Below, piece after piece: positions 1 to 8,248 of a stretch of 46,222 nucleotides of DNA. Position numbers and translations under genes: made by a program. The notes beneath the pieces were generated by a model. That model worked only from the letters and a program-made list of their open reading frames with translations, was not told the DNA's origin and searched no databases. The stretch spans positions 1 to 46,222 of the forward strand of contig CAYLXB010000020.1 of NCBI GenBank assembly GCA_964387495.1. Direction: 5' to 3'. Numbering within the stretch: the first letter of the stretch is position 1; each line of letters starts with the position of its first letter. Origin of the DNA: DSXF01 sp964387495 (GTDB taxonomy: Bacteria > Chloroflexota > Anaerolineae > Anaerolineales > Villigracilaceae).

Positions 1-2
1 GG

Positions 3-3000
3 TTCGGGGAGGGAAGATACCTGCGGCACACCGTTGCCGGCGTGACGGAGGACTCTTACTATTTCAGTGGAACCTCGGCTGTATGGTCGAACGGCGACGT
101 GGGTGACCTGGACGGGGATGGAGAAGATGACCTCGTCATCGGGCGGGATGTCTTCACCAACGCAGGCACAGCCAGCGAACCGCTACTGGAATACAAATTA
201 ACGTTGAGTTCAGGAGAATGGGACCCGGCCGGGAGCATCGGCGACCTGAACGGGGACGGCAAAGCGGATATCGTGACAAGTTCGAGTTATGCCGGCAAGC
301 ACTGGGTACACTGGAACAATTCGACGCCGGGTAGTTTCAGTTTTACGGCCGAACAGTTGTATGCTTTCGGAAATGCTTACAATAACTGTCTCACCATGGG
401 CGACCTGGATGGGGATGGGCTGCTGGACCTGGCCGGGCCGGCAGGCATCTATTTCAACGGCGGGACGGACGAGGAACCCAGTTTCAATTTCGCCAGCCCG
501 TCAGCCTGGAACGTGAGCGGAGGGCCGGGCTGGCTCTCCGACAGCGACCAGCCGGGAAAAGTCTTCCTGGTGGATGCGGACGGAGACAACCTGCTGGATG
601 CGTACGTGTCCAGTCTCTCGGATACTGTCTGGCAGGTATTATTCTATAAAAACATCGGCAGCGCCAGCGCTCACAACCTGCAGTACCAGGGGCCGGTGGC
701 CGTTGCCAGTTCCCCGATCAATTTCTCCTACCGGGGCAAAAGTACGCCGAGCATCAGTCCAAACAAAGCCTTCGTGGCGGCAGGCGACGTCGACGGGAAC
801 GGTCTGCCGGACCTGCTGGTGTCCGATTCGGGTGGAAATTCCTTCGGCGTACCGGCCATCCTGTGGAATTTCCCGCTGGAAGACTCCAGCGGGGAGCAGG
901 TGCTGGCTTACCAGGACCTGTACACGTACCCGACGCTGAGCCAGGTGGGCACAACCTGCGGCGGCACCACCGACGCGCTGTGCCGGCCGCCCAACCTGTT
1001 CTCGGCATGGACGGATCTGGATGATGACGGCCTGCCGGACGCGGTGAGGACCGACCAGTGGACGGAGAGTTACTTACTTTACAAACGTATACGGACAGGA
1101 GAAATGCCGTTCACACTGGGCAGTGACAGCGAACTCCCTGCGGTCAGTTCGCAGGCGGTGGCGCGCGGGGTGACCACGCTGGATTTCAACTCGGACGGGG
1201 CATTGGACATGGTCACGGGGACGGCAAACGGACGACTGCTGTACTTCGAAAATACAAGCCCAGGCACCTTTGCAGACGGGGTGCTGTTGACCGATTCAGG
1301 CGGCACACCGATCGATATCGGGGACAATTCGTGGCCGGCAGCGATCAACCTGAACGGCGACAGCTGCATGGATTACCTGGTGACCACAGGCGCCACGTTC
1401 AATAACTCGATCCGCAAAGTCCTGTGCGTGACGGCGGGGGCAGTCGATGGATACAGTGATGGAGGCCTGCTGGGGACACCCGAACAGGACCCCGTGAATG
1501 TCTCGCACAACTCGGCGCACGAGGACTCGATCACGAGCCTGGACGTGAATGGCGACGGACTGCAGGATGCCGTGCTGGCAGACTCCAGCAGCCGCGTCTG
1601 GCTGCTGGAAAACACCGGCAATTCGAGCGCGGCCAGTTTCAGCCTGAAGGGCCTGACCATCTCGCGCACCACAGCCGCCTACTTGGAAATCGTCAACGCC
1701 CACCATTTGCGCCTGTACTTCGGCCTGCCCCCGCTGGCGGGGCAGACCAGCATCGCCTATCACGGCCTGCCCCTGCCGGGTGGAGGCAGCCTCTCGGGCG
1801 AGGTCACGCTGGGCACATCCCCCTTCCCCAATTACACTCTGGATGTGGACCTGGCGGGCACCGGCTCGGGTAGCGTGAGCAGCGTGCCGGAAGGCATCGA
1901 CTGCGGCAGCACCTGCGAGGCGGAATTTGCCTATGATACGCCTGTCACGCTTTCAGCCGCCCCGGCAACGGGTTCGACCTTCACTGGCTGGAGCGGAGCC
2001 TGCAGCGGCACCGGTACCTGCCAGGTGACGATGGACGCGGCGCGCGCGGTCACCGCGACTTTCACGCGCCTCACACCCACCCTGACGTTGACCAAGACCG
2101 GCACCGGAGCCGGGACGGTCACCAGCAGCCCGGCCGGCATCAACTGCGGGGCGGCCTGCACCTACGATTTCGACTACAACACCCCGGTCACGCTCACCGC
2201 CAACCCGTCCGAAGGCTCGACTTTCCTGGGCTGGTATGGGGCCTGTTCGGGCACGGGCACCTGCAGCGTGACGATGAGCACCGCCAGGTCCGTGATCGCC
2301 AGTTTCAACCTGATCACCTATGGCGTGCTGGTGACGAACATCAACAGCAGTTACGGCAGCGTGACCAGCAGCCCGGCGGGGATCGACTGCGGCTCGACAT
2401 GCTTCGCCATGTTCGGCTACCACACCCAGGTGACGCTGACGGCCAACCCGGTGGAAGGGTACATGTTGACAGGCTGGAGCGGCTCCTGCACGGGCAAGAC
2501 AAACTGCGTTCTAACCATGGACGGCACCAAATCCGTCCTGGCGTCTTTTGGGGTCAGGCGGCACACCATCAGCGGGAACGCGGGGGTGGCCTATGCGGAT
2601 ATCACCTACACCGGCGGCCGCACCATCGCGGACGCCAGCGGAGACTATTCCATCACGCTGGATTACCTCTGGAGCGGCACGGTGACGCCTTCGTTGAGCG
2701 GCTACTTCTTCACCCCAACCAGCCGCAGCTACACGAACCTGAGCGCCGACCAGACAGATCAGAACTTCACGGCCCGGATTCGGAAGGTCTTCAAGTCCTC
2801 CGACATAAACGACGGCTGGGTGCTTGAATCAAGTGAAACCAGCAACGCCGGCGGCACACTGAATTCGACCGCCGCAACCCTGCGCATCGGCGACGACGCG
2901 ACGAAGAAGCAGTACCGCTCGATCCTGTCCTTCGCCACCGGCGGCGCACTCCCGGACAACGCCGTGATCACCAAGGTAACCCTGAAGATCAAGAAACAGG

Positions 3001-3353
3001 GCCTCAGTGGCGGCGGAGATCCCATCACCGACTTCCAGGGGCTGAAAGCAGCCATCAAGAAAGGCTATTTCGGCACAACCGCCGGCCTGGCAATCGGCGA
3101 CTTCCAGGCCGCCGCCAGCAAAGGCCTTGGCCCCTTCACCCCCGCCCTCACCAGCGGCTGGTACTCCCTCAACCTGACCAGCGCAAAAACATACATCAAC
3201 AAGATGGCAGCCGGCGCCGGCCTGACCCAGATTCGGTTATATTTCACGCTGGATGACAACAACAATTCAACAGCCAACTACCTCAGCCTGTACAGCGGCA
3301 ACGCCGCCCTCGCCGACCGGCCCCAGTTGATCATCGAATACTACATACCGTAA
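3..3353 (+). CDS. Secreted VCBS/InlB-repeat protein, 5' end cut by window edge
   Basis: The frame is open to the left edge, so this is the C-terminal part of a larger protein; the GTG at 42 is internal. From the left it shows about nine Asp-rich VCBS/FG-GAP repeats (for example GDLDGDGEDDLVIG and GDVDGNGLPDLLVS, roughly bases 90-1650). Three divergent InlB B-type repeats follow (about 1834-2560), each with GIxCGxxC and GWSGxCSGTGTC cysteine patterns. Next come a carboxypeptidase-regulatory-like beta domain (about 2560-2770) and a C-terminal domain of the DNRLRE/CBM96 kind ending LIIEYYIP. The VCBS repeats are expected to bind calcium and form a propeller. The paired cysteines fit an extracytoplasmic location. 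The role is probably adhesion or surface structure; no catalytic domain is visible. The domain reading is good, the function unknown. Confidence 0.85.
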   Translation, partial: FGEGRYLRHTVAGVTEDSYYFSGTSAVWSNGDVGDLDGDGEDDLVIGRDVFTNAGTASEPLLEYKLTLSSGEWDPAGSIGDLNGDGKADIVTSSSYAGKHWVHWNNSTPGSFSFTAEQLYAFGNAYNNCLTMGDLDGDGLLDLAGPAGIYFNGGTDEEPSFNFASPSAWNVSGGPGWLSDSDQPGKVFLVDADGDNLLDAYVSSLSDTVWQVLFYKNIGSASAHNLQYQGPVAVASSPINFSYRGKSTPSISPNKAFVAAGDVDGNGLPDLLVSDSGGNSFGVPAILWNFPLEDSSGEQVLAYQDLYTYPTLSQVGTTCGGTTDALCRPPNLFSAWTDLDDDGLPDAVRTDQWTESYLLYKRIRTGEMPFTLGSDSELPAVSSQAVARGVTTLDFNSDGALDMVTGTANGRLLYFENTSPGTFADGVLLTDSGGTPIDIGDNSWPAAINLNGDSCMDYLVTTGATFNNSIRKVLCVTAGAVDGYSDGGLLGTPEQDPVNVSHNSAHEDSITSLDVNGDGLQDAVLADSSSRVWLLENTGNSSAASFSLKGLTISRTTAAYLEIVNAHHLRLYFGLPPLAGQTSIAYHGLPLPGGGSLSGEVTLGTSPFPNYTLDVDLAGTGSGSVSSVPEGIDCGSTCEAEFAYDTPVTLSAAPATGSTFTGWSGACSGTGTCQVTMDAARAVTATFTRLTPTLTLTKTGTGAGTVTSSPAGINCGAACTYDFDYNTPVTLTANPSEGSTFLGWYGACSGTGTCSVTMSTARSVIASFNLITYGVLVTNINSSYGSVTSSPAGIDCGSTCFAMFGYHTQVTLTANPVEGYMLTGWSGSCTGKTNCVLTMDGTKSVLASFGVRRHTISGNAGVAYADITYTGGRTIADASGDYSITLDYLWSGTVTPSLSGYFFTPTSRSYTNLSADQTDQNFTARIRKVFKSSDINDGWVLESSETSNAGGTLNSTAATLRIGDDATKKQYRSILSFATGGALPDNAVITKVTLKIKKQGLSGGGDPITDFQGLKAAIKKGYFGTTAGLAIGDFQAAASKGLGPFTPALTSGWYSLNLTSAKTYINKMAAGAGLTQIRLYFTLDDNNNSTANYLSLYSGNAALADRPQLIIEYYIP

Positions 3354-3386
3354 CATTTCTGTAAACCGGTAAACATCCTATATGTT

Positions 3387-3419
3387 GAACGTCCCTGCCC
3401 TATTCGAGCGGGGACGTTC
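3387..3419 (+). terminator. Hairpin after the VCBS protein
   Basis: GAACGTCCC at 3387-3395 pairs with GGGACGTTC at 3411-3419 (9 bp), 33 bases past the stop codon. No clear T-run follows, so a terminator is likely but not certain. The rest of 3354-3514 shows nothing else I can name. Confidence 0.5.
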
Positions 3420-3514
3420 GACTCATAAACTCAAGTTCCATTCAATGAAACCGAATGCCCGGGGTCTTCTCCCCTCAGCAAAGAGCGCCAGGCTCCCAAC
3501 GATCTACCTTTCGC

Positions 3515-4018
3515 TCACTCCCCAAACTCCATCACCAGCTGCCCGGACGCATCATAATACGAGCGAGCCGAAAAGGGGATGCCCTCCCGTCGCGCCTGCA
3601 GGATCCGCGGCAGGAGCGCCTGCAGGTCGTCGAAGCGCAGGGGCAGGCCGGAGATGCGCTCCAGGGGCACCCATTCGACCGTGCCTTCGGAGGATGCACG
3701 CGCTTCGCCCTCCGGGCAGTCGCCGGTGAAGATGTAGACCGCGATCCCGGGGGACCGGCCGGTATTGTTGATCAGGCTGCCGCACAGGCGCAGGCCGCAC
3801 TGCAGGCCGGTCTCTTCGAACAGTTCCCGCCGGGCGGAGGTCAGGGCATCTTCGCCGCGTTCGAGGTGCCCGCCGATCGCGTTGTATTTGCCGGCCCAGG
3901 TTTTATGCGCGGCGCCCTTGATCAGGAGCAATGCCTCGCCGCGGAAGAGAAAGATGAGCGTGCGGGGGATGACCTGGTAGCGGGAGGGGGCGATGGACTG
4001 GGGGTTGGAGCCAGGCAT
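3515..4018 (-). CDS. Nudix hydrolase
   Basis: A 167-residue Nudix-fold protein. The Nudix box is complete: G-x5-E-x7-REL-x-EE-x-G-L, seen as GHLERGE followed by RRELFEETGL at about residues 50-72. This motif binds the divalent metal that cleaves nucleoside diphosphate-X substrates. The substrate cannot be read from the sequence; the general fold suits NTP sanitation or an ADP-ribose-type pyrophosphatase. It lies downstream of the aldolase on the same strand, but a strong terminator (4054-4086) separates them, so it probably has its own promoter. No convincing ribosome site precedes the ATG at 4018, and it is the only good start. Confidence 0.88.
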   Translation of the reverse strand: MPGSNPQSIAPSRYQVIPRTLIFLFRGEALLLIKGAAHKTWAGKYNAIGGHLERGEDALTSARRELFEETGLQCGLRLCGSLINNTGRSPGIAVYIFTGDCPEGEARASSEGTVEWVPLERISGLPLRFDDLQALLPRILQARREGIPFSARSYYDASGQLVMEFGE

Positions 4019-4053
4019 GGCAGGAAATTGCAGGGTATAGGCAGGGAAAGAAG

Positions 4054-4086
4054 AAAGGAGGCACGGTCTAGGAACGTGCCTCCTTT
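4054..4086 (-). terminator. Rho-independent-type terminator of the aldolase gene
   Basis: Perfect 12-bp stem AAAGGAGGCACG (4054-4065) / CGTGCCTCCTTT (4075-4086) with a 9-base loop. It begins 17 bases past the aldolase stop, and on the minus strand the stem ends in TTT followed by C/T-rich sequence. Confidence 0.8.
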
Positions 4087-4102
4087 GTGATTGCAGACAG
4101 GG

Positions 4103-5521
4103 TTAATCGGCCAGGTCGCTGACGTCTTCGTCGCCGGCGGCGTCACCCAGGTAGGCCTTGACGGAGGGCTGGACGGCCACGGGGTGGACGAATTTCTCGA
4201 CCAGGGGGCGGGTGCCCTTCAGGCTCAGGTAGCCGAACAGTTTGTCAAACTGGGCTTCCCAGGCTGCACCGATGGACTGCCGCGCTGCGGCCGGTAGGGC
4301 ATACATCTTCGCCTTGAAGGGGCCAATCGAACTCTTGCGGGATTTGTAGTAGAACTGCTCGGGGGTCATGTCGGGCTTGCGCTCGCCTGCCGCATTTACA
4401 TCCAGCCAGGCATACATCTCCTGGCGCAGGGCCGCCGGGGCGTTCTCGAAGAACATGTTCTGGAAGTTGGTGGCCAGGTGCACCTCGCAGGCTTCCGACT
4501 CGACAAATTTGCCGAAGGCATCCTCGGGCAGGGTCGAAGCGCCGTGCTGCACCGTGCCGCCCATGCAGTAATCCTTGCGGGCCACGCGGCTCAGGCTGCG
4601 CAGGGTGTCGAAGTCCACGCTCACCTTGGCGATGGAGCCGTCCGGCAGGACAACGCCGCCGTGGGAGGTGCCGGTCTGGATGCTGATCTTGCTCAGGCCG
4701 GGGGCACCGGGAATAAGTTTCTTGATCTCGGCGTTGTAGCCATCCATGTAGGCCCGCAGTTCCTCTTCGGTCGAGTTGTGGCCGCCGACCTCGCCGATCT
4801 CGCCGCCGACGGAGATGTGGATACCCTGCGGCTCGATCGAGCGGATCAAGGCCGTGTACATGGCCGAGAGTTCGTAATTCAACTTCTGCTGGGCCGGTAC
4901 GGTGGGCTGGTTGATGTCCACCAGCGTCGAGGTGTCGATATCGATGTTATAGAAACCGGCTTCCACAGCCTCACGCGTCAGGGTTCGTACGGCTTCCAGT
5001 TCGGTCTCCGGCTCGGAGGCGTAACGCTTGCCGGATACCTGGAAGTGGTCTCCCTGGATGAATATCGGGCCGCGGTAACCTTCGGCAATCGCAGCCGCCA
5101 GGATGTTGGTGGCGTACTCGGCCGGGCGCTGGGCCGTGTAGCCGATCTCAGAGCGGGCAATCTCAAAGATGAGAGCCGAGGCGTTGATTTTCAACAAGGC
5201 GCGGAAGACGGCCCGCGCTGCATCGAAAGACAGGACGCGCAGGTTGATGGCCGGGACAGTGAAGGTCAGGGGCAGTTCGCCGCGGCCGCGGGCCATGTAA
5301 AGCTCATGGATGGAAGCCGGGAAGATGTCCATGTCGAGAGCCGCACAGCGCACCACGTAGCGGGACCAGCCCTGGGCGGCGCCGGTTCCGAGGGCGGAGG
5401 TCTCCACCAGTTTTCCCACCAGGCGGCGGAATTTGGGTTCGTCCACCACCTTGACGGTGTGCCCGTCAATGGCGAGGCTGCCTTCAAGGGAGGCCAAAAT
5501 TTCGTTCAATTCTTGCGACAT
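4103..5521 (-). CDS. Class II fructose-bisphosphate aldolase-like enzyme
   Basis: A 472-residue zinc-dependent class II aldolase-family protein. The start is the ATG at 5521, because AAAGGAG lies 6 bases upstream; the frame stays open further upstream but has no ribosome site. Likely metal and substrate residues lie in FIQGDHFQV, in GEIGEVGGHNSTEEE, in QTGTSHGGVVLPDGS and in GGTVQHGAST. The family cleaves ketose-1,6-bisphosphates to dihydroxyacetone phosphate and an aldehyde. At 472 residues it is much longer than the usual 280-360, with an extended N-terminal segment and an extra C-terminal helical region. The exact substrate (fructose-1,6-bisphosphate or another ketose bisphosphate) is therefore not certain. 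It is monocistronic: own terminator downstream, non-coding DNA upstream. Confidence 0.8.
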   Translation of the reverse strand: MSQELNEILASLEGSLAIDGHTVKVVDEPKFRRLVGKLVETSALGTGAAQGWSRYVVRCAALDMDIFPASIHELYMARGRGELPLTFTVPAINLRVLSFDAARAVFRALLKINASALIFEIARSEIGYTAQRPAEYATNILAAAIAEGYRGPIFIQGDHFQVSGKRYASEPETELEAVRTLTREAVEAGFYNIDIDTSTLVDINQPTVPAQQKLNYELSAMYTALIRSIEPQGIHISVGGEIGEVGGHNSTEEELRAYMDGYNAEIKKLIPGAPGLSKISIQTGTSHGGVVLPDGSIAKVSVDFDTLRSLSRVARKDYCMGGTVQHGASTLPEDAFGKFVESEACEVHLATNFQNMFFENAPAALRQEMYAWLDVNAAGERKPDMTPEQFYYKSRKSSIGPFKAKMYALPAAARQSIGAAWEAQFDKLFGYLSLKGTRPLVEKFVHPVAVQPSVKAYLGDAAGDEDVSDLAD

Positions 5522-5575
5522 GATTAACTCCTTTGGAGATGAATTTTCTTGGTACCTGTTCGAACTTGATTTCCA

Positions 5576-5650
5576 TGTCATGCTGAGGCGCTGAATTCTT
5601 CGGCAATCTCACCATCAGCTTCAGCCGAAGCATCCCGAGGTGCTCACGCA
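5576..5650. repeat. Dispersed repeat, diverged copy of the 10471-10610 unit
   Basis: TGTCATGCTGAGGCG (5576-5590) and GCCGAAGCATC (5624-5634) both recur in the unit at 10541-10610 in the same order, but the middle differs in length. It is followed by GTGC..GCAC, which can fold. It is a non-coding intergenic repeat between the aldolase start and the promoter at 5724. The right boundary is approximate. Confidence 0.5.
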
Positions 5651-5723
5651 GGGTGCACGACCCGGTCATAACTCCAAGATAATGCCGTATCCAGGTCCGG
5701 AAAATAACAACAGCACAGAATGC

Positions 5724-5753
5724 TTGATTATAACCACAAACTCAGGCTATAAT
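5724..5753 (+). promoter_or_regulatory. Sigma-70-type promoter for the 174-residue unknown
   Basis: TTGATT (5724-5729), an 18-base spacer and TATAAT (5748-5753), about 50 bases before the ATG at 5810. The hexamers are close to consensus. Confidence 0.65.
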
Positions 5754-5809
5754 CACGAAGAAAGAGGCCATTTGCAAGTTTTTTCGTATATCTATGGCAG
5801 GAGGCACCA

Positions 5810-6334
5810 ATGACCGATTTATTCGACAAAGTAACAGGAGACCAGGACATCTTCAAAAAACTGGGCTCGAAGATCCCCGGTTTCCAGGGATACATCGAAC
5901 GGCAGAACCGCCGCGCCGCGGACAAATTGCTGCGTGAGACGGTTGCTGACCGCTTCGAGGAACTTTACAAGCGCACATCCAACGTGCAGTCTGACATGGT
6001 CAACCAAGGCAGGATCGAACTGCTGGACGACATGGAAAAAGCTGCCATCCAGCTGCGCACTTTCGCCGACAAGATCCGCACCGCGGCCTACGGCTATTCG
6101 GGTTTCTTCGACGCCGTCAAGATCAACGAGCAGCAGCTGGCCAGTCTGTACACTTTCGACAACGCCTTTTTCGACCTGGCCGAACAGATCGGGCGCGCCC
6201 TGGACAATGTGGAAGCGACCCTGGGCGATGAGGCCGGGCTGCCGGCCGCCATCCGCAACGTGGCCGCCCTCGGCCGCCAGGCTGTCGAGACTTTCGAACG
6301 CCGCTCGGAAGTGATCACCAACGCCGGGCAATAA
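5810..6334 (+). CDS. Conserved-looking helical protein of unknown function
   Basis: A 174-residue soluble protein, predicted mostly helical, with no signal peptide and no membrane segment. I do not recognise a named domain. Charged amphipathic stretches (ERQNRRAADKLLRETVADRF, and LLDDMEKAAIQLRTFADKIR) suggest coiled-coil or helical-bundle packing. The start ATG at 5810 has GGAGG 6 bases upstream, and a good promoter lies at 5724-5753, so expression is well supported. A long perfect hairpin follows the stop, which separates it from the molybdenum hydroxylase operon. Function unknown. Confidence 0.8.
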   Translation: MTDLFDKVTGDQDIFKKLGSKIPGFQGYIERQNRRAADKLLRETVADRFEELYKRTSNVQSDMVNQGRIELLDDMEKAAIQLRTFADKIRTAAYGYSGFFDAVKINEQQLASLYTFDNAFFDLAEQIGRALDNVEATLGDEAGLPAAIRNVAALGRQAVETFERRSEVITNAGQ

Positions 6335-6346
6335 TCCGCCGCCGAC

Positions 6347-6381
6347 CATCCAGAGACGCAAGCATCTTGCGTCTCTGGATG
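6347..6381 (+). terminator. 16-bp perfect hairpin before the molybdenum hydroxylase operon
   Basis: CATCCAGAGACGCAAG (6347-6362) and its exact reverse complement (6366-6381) with a 3-base loop, 12 bases after the previous stop and 32 bases before the next ATG. There is no T-run. It may act as terminator, RNA stabiliser or attenuator. Confidence 0.55.
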
Positions 6382-6413
6382 CTATTCCAGAGCGGCACCA
6401 CCCTGGAGGCAAA

Positions 6414-7823
6414 ATGTGGCAAGAGTACATCCAAGCATCCTCCGTTGAGGAAGCGATCCGAATCTTGGCCGAAAAGGGGGAACGGGCGCGTATCGTGGCT
6501 GGAGCGACCGACCTGATCCTGGAGATCGAGCGCGGCGTACGCAAGGGCATCCAGACCCTGGTGGACGTAACCCGCATCCCCGGCCTGGAAGGCATCACCC
6601 TGGACGAGGATGATGTCATCCACCTGGGACCGCTGGTGACCCACAATCAGTGTGCGGCTTCCAAGCTGCTGCGGGAGCGCGCCCTGCCGCTGGCCCGCGC
6701 CTCCTGGGAAGTGGGTGCGCCGCAAATCCGCAACCACGGCACAGTGGCAGGCAACCTGATCACCGCCAGCCCGGCTAACGATACCATCACACCCCTAATG
6801 GCGCTGGGCGCCTGGGTGGAACTGGCCTCCATGCGTGGCACCCGCCGCGTCGCGCTCAAGGATTTCTACATGGGCGTGCGCCGGAACGTGATGCAGGCGG
6901 ATGAGATGTTGGTGGAGATCGCCTTCCCGGCGATGCACACCGGCCAGCGCGGGGCCTTCGTCAAGACGGGCCTGCGCCGCGCCCAGGCCATCTCGGTGGT
7001 CAACGCTGCTGTCGTGCTCGACCTGGAAAGGCAAAAGGTGAAATCGGCGGTCATCACGCTGGGTGCGGTGGCGCCGACCATCATCCGTGCCCCCCGGGCG
7101 GAGGCGTTTCTGCAGGGGAAGACGCTCGACCCGGAGACCATTGCCGAGGCGGCCAGGCTGGCCCGGGAAGACGCCCACCCCATCGACGACCTGCGCGGTT
7201 CGGCCGGCTACCGCAGCGAGATGGTCCGCGTGGCCGTGCTGCGCGGCCTGCGGGCTGTGCTCAACCGGAAGGAAGAAGAGGGCTTCCCGCCCGATCCGGT
7301 GCTCCTGGGGGGACGCGGCACGAATCACAAGGTCCCGGGGGTCCCGCCCCAGGTGGATGGCGCGATCGAGACCCGCATCAACGGGCGGAAGTACCGCTTC
7401 ACGACCGGGCAGGACAAGACCCTGCTGCGCCTCCTGCGCGAGGAGGCCGGGCTGACCGGCACCAAGGAAGGCTGTGCCGAGGGCGAGTGCGGAGCCTGCA
7501 CGGTGCACTTGGACGGTAAGGCGGTCATGGCCTGCCTGGTGCCGGCGCCGCGTGCCCACGGGGCGGAGATTGTGACCGTCGAGGGGCTGGCGGACGGGGA
7601 ACACCTGCACCCGGTCCAGGCCGCTTTCGTCGAGGCCGGGGCGGTGCAGTGCGGTTACTGCACGCCGGGCTTCGTCATGTCTGCAGCCAAACTGCTTGAA
7701 GAGCGCCCGCACCCGACTCGGGACGAGATCGAACAGGCCATCACCGGCAACCTGTGCCGGTGCACCGGGTATTACAAGATCGTGGAAGCGATCGAGGCAG
7801 CCGGCAAGGCTCAGGAGGCATAA
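6414..7823 (+). CDS. Molybdenum hydroxylase FAD subunit fused to [2Fe-2S] subunit
   Basis: 469 residues joining two electron-transfer modules of the xanthine dehydrogenase family. Residues 1 to about 290 form the FAD-binding CoxM/XdhB-type domain (VAGATDLILE, and HGTVAGNLITASPANDT for FAD). Residues 322-465 form the CoxS/XdhC-type domain: plant-type [2Fe-2S] ligands C354, C359, C362 and C374, then the second cluster C413, C416, C448 and C450 (QCGYCTPG, NLCRCTGYY). The order FAD then iron-sulfur is the reverse of eukaryotic xanthine dehydrogenase. It passes electrons from the molybdopterin subunit at 8249. GGAGG precedes the ATG. The stop overlaps the next start (TAATG), so translation is coupled. 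Confidence 0.93.
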   Translation: MWQEYIQASSVEEAIRILAEKGERARIVAGATDLILEIERGVRKGIQTLVDVTRIPGLEGITLDEDDVIHLGPLVTHNQCAASKLLRERALPLARASWEVGAPQIRNHGTVAGNLITASPANDTITPLMALGAWVELASMRGTRRVALKDFYMGVRRNVMQADEMLVEIAFPAMHTGQRGAFVKTGLRRAQAISVVNAAVVLDLERQKVKSAVITLGAVAPTIIRAPRAEAFLQGKTLDPETIAEAARLAREDAHPIDDLRGSAGYRSEMVRVAVLRGLRAVLNRKEEEGFPPDPVLLGGRGTNHKVPGVPPQVDGAIETRINGRKYRFTTGQDKTLLRLLREEAGLTGTKEGCAEGECGACTVHLDGKAVMACLVPAPRAHGAEIVTVEGLADGEHLHPVQAAFVEAGAVQCGYCTPGFVMSAAKLLEERPHPTRDEIEQAITGNLCRCTGYYKIVEAIEAAGKAQEA

Positions 7824-8236
7824 TGTCCAAGTATTCTCAATACCGCCAGCCGCTACCCCCCAAGCCAACCGGTCAGCACCCGATCTGGCGCGGCATCGGC
7901 TGCGTCATGATGGTTATCATTCCAGTGCTTTCCTATGCGATCGCGGTCTTCATCATAGAAAGCGGGGTACTGACCCTGCCCCCCTGGATGAGGGCATCCA
8001 TTTACCTGCCGGACTTCGTGGGCCGCTACCTGCCCCCGCTGGCAAGGTTCCTGGGGCCGATCCTGGGCACGCCTTACTTCATGGGAAAACTGGCCATCAC
8101 CCTGTTCATGATCGTCCTGCTGGCCGGCTTGATCTCGATGGTGTACGCCATCGCCTACCGGATCATGGGCCCCTCGCCGTATTCGGCAGTGGACGCCCCG
8201 CCGCCCAAAGTCAGAGTCAAACGTTACAAACGCTAA
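7823..8236 (+). CDS. Small two-helix membrane protein inside the Mo hydroxylase operon
   Basis: 137 residues. The start at 7823 is fixed by AGGAGG just upstream and by TAATG overlap with the preceding stop. Two hydrophobic segments are clear: about residues 28-48 (IGCVMMVIIPVLSYAIAVFI) and about 94-114 (LAITLFMIVLLAGLISMVYA). A loop rich in Pro and Leu lies between them and the C-terminus is basic (KVRVKRYKR). No known family recognised. It sits between the FAD/[2Fe-2S] and molybdopterin genes, which are otherwise cytoplasmic. It could anchor the enzyme at the membrane or link it to the quinone pool. That is inference from position alone. Confidence 0.82.
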   Translation: MSKYSQYRQPLPPKPTGQHPIWRGIGCVMMVIIPVLSYAIAVFIIESGVLTLPPWMRASIYLPDFVGRYLPPLARFLGPILGTPYFMGKLAITLFMIVLLAGLISMVYAIAYRIMGPSPYSAVDAPPPKVRVKRYKR

Positions 8237-8248
8237 AAGAGAGGCTGC

